From Microbacteriaceae bacterium (GTDB taxonomy: Bacteria > Actinomycetota > Actinomycetes > Actinomycetales > Microbacteriaceae): a DNA stretch of 7,771 nt. Made by a program: the position numbers and the translations under genes. The first letter of the stretch is position 1. Every line of letters begins with the position of its first letter. Below the pieces are notes generated by a model, which had not been told where the DNA came from, ran no database searches, and saw only the letters and a program-made list of their open reading frames with translations. The DNA lies in assembly GCA_012511645.1 (NCBI GenBank), contig JAAZFP010000096.1:1-7771 (forward strand), in the 5' to 3' direction. Of the stretch, positions 5,798-7,771 are shown piece by piece.

Positions 5798-6268
5798 CTA
5801 GGCAGCGTGTCGCCGCTGCCAGCGAATGAGGTGGGCTCGATCAAATCGAGTCGAGCACTTGCCGCAGGATGTCTCGCGCGTCGGTCGGCGGAAGCGTGCG
5901 TGTTCATGACCTGCGGGGCAGGCGCCAATCCAAGACGCGTGTTCGTGTGCTATTTCCCCACTGTGAGTACGGCCGCCAACGTAGCCGAGGTCGCGAGCGA
6001 TGCGTCTCCACTGCGCTCCGTGACCGGCCTCGTGCCCCGCGAGCGCGTGGGCGACCTCGTGCAGCAGCGTCTGGTAGACCTCATGTTCGCTGTGCTTCAC
6101 CGCGAGATATCGCGAAACGCTGATGCGCTTCTTTGCGTAGTTGCACAGACCCGCGCGTCGTTTTGCGTGGTCGAACCCAAAGGTCCAGACACCGCGACCG
6201 AAGACCGGGTCGAGGTGCGTGCGAATGAGCGACTGGGCCCACGCGGTCACCAGCGCAAGCTCAGCCAC
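5798..6268 (-). CDS. SprT-like zinc metalloprotein
   Basis: A 156-residue SprT-like protein. The zinc metallopeptidase motif HEVAHALAGHEAGHGAQW supplies His70, Glu71, His74 and probably His83, the arrangement seen in SprT/Spartan domains. A C-terminal CPAGH (117-121) and CGKC (135-138) may form a small zinc ribbon with one His replacing a Cys. Eukaryotic Spartan degrades DNA-protein crosslinks; the role of bacterial SprT-like proteins is largely undefined, so proteolysis is inferred. The GTG start at 6268-6266 is preferred because SprT-like sequence begins there, GAGGTG sits 7 bases upstream, and it overlaps the stop of the preceding gene by 8 bases, suggesting translational coupling. GTG 6250 is a possible alternative; upstream ATGs lie deep inside the neighbouring gene. 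Confidence 0.87.
   Translation of the reverse strand: MAELALVTAWAQSLIRTHLDPVFGRGVWTFGFDHAKRRAGLCNYAKKRISVSRYLAVKHSEHEVYQTLLHEVAHALAGHEAGHGAQWRRIARDLGYVGGRTHSGEIAHEHASWIGACPAGHEHARFRRPTRETSCGKCSTRFDRAHLIRWQRRHAA
5801..5820. terminator. Perfect 7-bp hairpin between converging suhB and sprT-like genes
   Basis: GGCAGCG (5801-5807) and CGCTGCC (5814-5820) are perfect complements around a 6-base loop. The hairpin starts 14 bases after the phosphatase stop and is encoded by the last codons of the sprT-like gene. There is no T-tract on either side, so it would have to act as a U-less bidirectional terminator or as a 3-prime-end stabiliser. Confidence 0.4.
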
Positions 6269-7112
6269 GACCGAACACCTCGGCCGGTGGTTCTGGGCTC
6301 TGCACCGCAGCGTCGTCGGTGACCGGGCTGGCATCGCGAAGCCAATCGGTGAACTCGCGATCAACGAGCATGCGGGCCGGGTGGGGGCCACCTGCGAGCA
6401 GCCTCGGCAACCACTCAAGGTCGGTGGCGCCCGATGAGGCGATGAGCACGACGTTGCCGAACCTTCGACCTTTCAGAGTCTGTGGCTCGCCCACCGCAAC
6501 CACCTGTGGAAAGAGCGTCGCGAGCGTCGCTGCCTGCCCCCGCGGGAATGCCTGGCCCGCGCCGTCGGTGGTGTTGACGATCACGAGCCCACCTGGCGCG
6601 AGCAGTGGCGCGATGCGCTCATAAAATTCAACGCTCGTGACGTGGGCTGGTGTGCGGGAGCCGGCAAAAATATCGACGACAACAAGATCCATCGCACCGT
6701 GCATGCCTGCGGGGAGACGCTCAAGCACCGAGCGGGCATCACCGTGGCGCACGCGAATGCTCGCTCGCTTGGGCAGTGGGGCCGCTTCGCGGACAAGGTC
6801 GACCAGCGCGCTTTCGAGTTCGATGACCTGTTGACGGCTGCCCGGCCTGGTGGCCTCAATATAGCGGGGGAGCGTGAACGCCCCGCCGCCGAGGTGCAGC
6901 GCCGAGACTGGTGCGCCGGGCTCGCGGAAGAGATCGATCGCATGGCCGATGCGTCGGATGTATTCGAAAAACAGATCAGATGGGTCGCGCAGATTGACGT
7001 GAGACTGAGGCGTGCCGTCAATGGTGAGCACGAGGGACCCCGGAACCCAGCGGTCTTCTTCAATTTCTGCGCGAAGCCCAGAGGCGAGCGTGACCGGGTC
7101 TGGCAGGTTCAT
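6261..7112 (-). CDS. Spermidine synthase-like protein with class I methyltransferase fold
   Basis: A 283-residue protein resembling the spermidine synthase/SAM-dependent methyltransferase superfamily. Nucleotide-binding elements are visible: LHLGGGAFTLPRY (72-83), VIELE (96-100), RHGDARSVL (122-130) and VVVDIFAGS (144-152), then EFYERIAPLLAPGGLVIVNT. It departs from true aminopropyltransferases: the Asp of GGGDG is Ala78, and the DSxDP motif becomes D147-IFAGS with Ala150 at the second Asp. Putrescine aminopropylation is therefore unlikely. It may be a methyltransferase-like or otherwise diverged enzyme. The ATG at 7112 overlaps the preceding redoxin stop in an ATGA arrangement, and its own stop overlaps the sprT-like start, so the three genes form a coupled operon. 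Fold is confident; activity is unknown. Confidence 0.88.
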   Translation of the reverse strand: MNLPDPVTLASGLRAEIEEDRWVPGSLVLTIDGTPQSHVNLRDPSDLFFEYIRRIGHAIDLFREPGAPVSALHLGGGAFTLPRYIEATRPGSRQQVIELESALVDLVREAAPLPKRASIRVRHGDARSVLERLPAGMHGAMDLVVVDIFAGSRTPAHVTSVEFYERIAPLLAPGGLVIVNTTDGAGQAFPRGQAATLATLFPQVVAVGEPQTLKGRRFGNVVLIASSGATDLEWLPRLLAGGPHPARMLVDREFTDWLRDASPVTDDAAVQSPEPPAEVFGRG

Positions 7113-7384
7113 TCGCCACGCCTGAGCGTTGCCGAACCGAGTCCGAGCTCTTCAATCTTCGTGATCATGTCAGCATTCGACGGTTCGACCTGATGGCTCT
7201 GGTCGGGGTAGAGAATGACGGGAATGTTCATGCGCCCGCTGATGTCTTGCGCAACCTGGGTTGCCGCCGGATCTTCGACCAGGTCAACATACCGGTAGGG
7301 GGCGCCGGTGCGCTCAAAAATGAGTTTTGCCCTGCGGCAGTCTGCGCACCAGTCTGCGCCGAAGATAATGGTCTCATCGCTCAT
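7109..7384 (-). CDS. Glutaredoxin/mycoredoxin-like protein
   Basis: A 91-residue thioredoxin-fold protein of glutaredoxin size. The redox motif is WCADC (Cys13, Cys16) after the first strand IIFGAD. The cis-proline region NIPVILYPD (Pro55) and QVEPSNADM complete the fold signature. In actinobacteria such proteins often work as mycoredoxins, reducing mixed disulfides with mycothiol; the CADC sequence differs from the CGYC of characterised mycoredoxin-1, so the thiol partner is uncertain. It is the first gene of a - strand operon and shares ATGA with the following spermidine-synthase-like gene. There is no Shine-Dalgarno, and TAGGCT lies 6 bases before the ATG, suggesting a leaderless transcript. 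Confidence 0.9.
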   Translation of the reverse strand: MSDETIIFGADWCADCRRAKLIFERTGAPYRYVDLVEDPAATQVAQDISGRMNIPVILYPDQSHQVEPSNADMITKIEELGLGSATLRRGE

Positions 7385-7390
7385 GCTGCC

Positions 7391-7396
7391 AGCCTA
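7391..7396 (-). promoter_or_regulatory. Candidate -10 of the redoxin operon (leaderless)
   Basis: On the - strand 7396-7391 reads TAGGCT, a TANNNT -10, followed by 6 bases and then the ATG. This would start transcription at the first base of the redoxin codon 1. No clear -35 is seen near 7414-7420. Confidence 0.45.
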
Positions 7397-7425
7397 ACGG
7401 CCGTCACTGACACTGCCCGGTGGGC

Positions 7426-7434
7426 TGTGGATAA
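7426..7434 (-). promoter_or_regulatory. Perfect DnaA box (TTATCCACA) in the redoxin/rpoB intergenic region
   Basis: The + strand reads TGTGGATAA, the exact complement of the consensus DnaA box TTATCCACA. It overlaps an 11-base palindrome, GATAACTTATC (7430-7440). No second good box is nearby, so this is not an origin. It lies 52 bases upstream of the predicted rpoB -35 and 41 bases upstream of the redoxin start, where bound DnaA could affect either promoter. Confidence 0.6.
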
Positions 7435-7486
7435 CTTATCGGGCTCTAACTGAGCGGCGAACGCACAGATTCCCATACCACAAACC

Positions 7487-7515
7487 TTGCGTGGCGGTAA
7501 CAAATGCATTACAGT
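7487..7515 (+). promoter_or_regulatory. Candidate rpoB promoter
   Basis: TTGCGT (7487-7492) and TACAGT (7510-7515) are separated by exactly 17 bases, a good sigma70-type arrangement. Transcription would start near 7522, giving an rpoB leader of about 135 bases. The 8-bp palindrome AATGCATT (7503-7510) fills the end of the spacer and touches the -10. This is the best-formed promoter in the window; secondary promoters may lie nearer the gene. Confidence 0.55.
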
Positions 7516-7626
7516 TATTAGTTGCGCTTCGAATTTCTGTGTGCCTTCATATTGCGGTTGGCCTCACGCTCGATTCCCTTTTGTCGCGGGCGGATCGAAG
7601 TCGCATACCGCTTTTCCAGGTCATAC

Positions 7627-7640
7627 GGCCCGACGGGGCC
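7627..7640 (+). other. GC hairpin just upstream of the rpoB ribosome site
   Basis: GGCCC (7627-7631) pairs with GGGCC (7636-7640) around a GACG tetraloop, all G-C pairs, ending 3 bases before the Shine-Dalgarno GGAGGT. It could shape ribosome access to the rpoB start or act as a 5-prime stabiliser. It is short, so chance cannot be excluded. Confidence 0.35.
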
Positions 7641-7643
7641 CAC

Positions 7644-7649
7644 GGAGGT
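7644..7649 (+). promoter_or_regulatory. Ribosome binding site of rpoB
   Basis: GGAGGT is a full anti-16S match placed 7 bases before TTG 7657. It fixes this non-ATG codon as the rpoB start. It is the strongest Shine-Dalgarno in the window. Confidence 0.85.
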
Positions 7650-7656
7650 ATTTTCC

Positions 7657-7771
7657 TTGGCTGCTGCGCGCAACGCAACTTCCACCCATTCACCCAAGAA
7701 CGGCCGCAATCACCAGCGGCTCTCGTTCGCCAAGATTAGCGACACCCTCGAGGTGCCGAACCTTCTTGCGC
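7657..7771 (+). CDS. rpoB: RNA polymerase beta subunit, N-terminal fragment (runs off the window)
   Basis: The first 38 codons of rpoB, read from TTG, begin MAAARNATSTHSPKNGRN and continue QRLSFAKISDTLEVPNLLA. This matches the N-terminus of actinobacterial RNA polymerase beta subunits, in which RLSFAKI and the VPNLLA segment before LQ are conserved. The subunit forms the catalytic core of RNA polymerase with RpoC. The start is set by GGAGGT 7 bases upstream; there is no in-frame ATG or GTG between that site and the family sequence, so TTG initiation is clear. The rest of the gene lies beyond the right edge. An upstream promoter at about 7487-7515 and a GC hairpin in the leader indicate its own transcription unit. 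Confidence 0.93.
   Translation, partial: MAAARNATSTHSPKNGRNHQRLSFAKISDTLEVPNLLA

Noticed and set aside
5756..6322. Open frame of 188 codons on the + strand opposite the sprT-like gene
   Set aside because: No recognisable domain, and it overlaps the HEVAH-containing gene on the other strand; shadow frame.
6642..7193. Open frame of 183 codons on the + strand opposite the spermidine-synthase-like and redoxin genes
   Set aside because: No domain or ribosome site; it crosses two well-supported genes.
7426..7434. Replication origin suggested by the DnaA box
   Set aside because: Only one good box, no A/T-rich unwinding region and no dnaA or dnaN nearby.
7518..7709. Arg/Lys-rich small frame on the - strand in the rpoB leader
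   Set aside because: Basic composition alone, no ribosome site and no recognisable family; overlaps the start of rpoB.
7491..7739. Open frame in the rpoB leader running into rpoB in another frame, considered as a leader peptide
   Set aside because: Its start lies inside the predicted promoter, no ribosome site is seen, and the rpoB frame is clear.

Overview
The window looks like chromosomal core-genome DNA from a high-G+C actinobacterium, most likely a member of the Microbacteriaceae (Leucobacter-like). The grounds are family-typical protein sequences: actinobacterial inositol-3-phosphate synthase, the DUF4916 Nudix-like family, the RpoB N-terminus, G/C-rich third codon positions and several apparently leaderless genes. 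This is judged by eye, so the genus is a guess. I see no phage, IS element, CRISPR array, tRNA or rRNA. No stretch longer than about 270 bases lacks a gene.

Left part (+ strand): the window opens inside pyrG (CTP synthase). Its C-terminal glutaminase domain is interrupted by an in-frame TAG at 262-264, although intact family sequence continues to a second TAG at 421-423. xerD, encoding the chromosome-dimer tyrosine recombinase, follows 8 bases later. After a 108-base gap holding a TTGCA-type inverted repeat comes a close-packed set of three genes: a PAQR/hemolysin III membrane protein (trhA), a cis-prenyltransferase (uppS family) and a DUF4916 protein with a degenerate Nudix box. This set converges on ino1 with only 9 bases between the stops.

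Centre: ino1 (- strand) and an inositol monophosphatase-family gene (+ strand) are divergent around a 163-base control region. Together they would convert glucose-6-phosphate to free myo-inositol, the precursor of phosphatidylinositol and of mycothiol in actinobacteria.

Right part: a translationally coupled - strand operon encodes a glutaredoxin/mycoredoxin-like protein, a spermidine-synthase-like protein lacking the usual active-site aspartates, and an SprT-like zinc metalloprotein. The genes overlap by 4 and 8 bases. It converges on the phosphatase gene, where a perfect 7-bp hairpin lies at the junction. A 272-base intergenic region then carries a perfect DnaA box, a good sigma70-type promoter and a GC hairpin just before a strong Shine-Dalgarno. 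It leads into rpoB, which starts at TTG and runs off the right edge.

I found no wholly new multi-gene system. The observations most worth a second look are the stop codon in pyrG, the Nudix-like and spermidine-synthase-like proteins with altered active sites, the repeated -10/6-nt/ATG leaderless pattern, and the DnaA box and hairpin around the rpoB control region.
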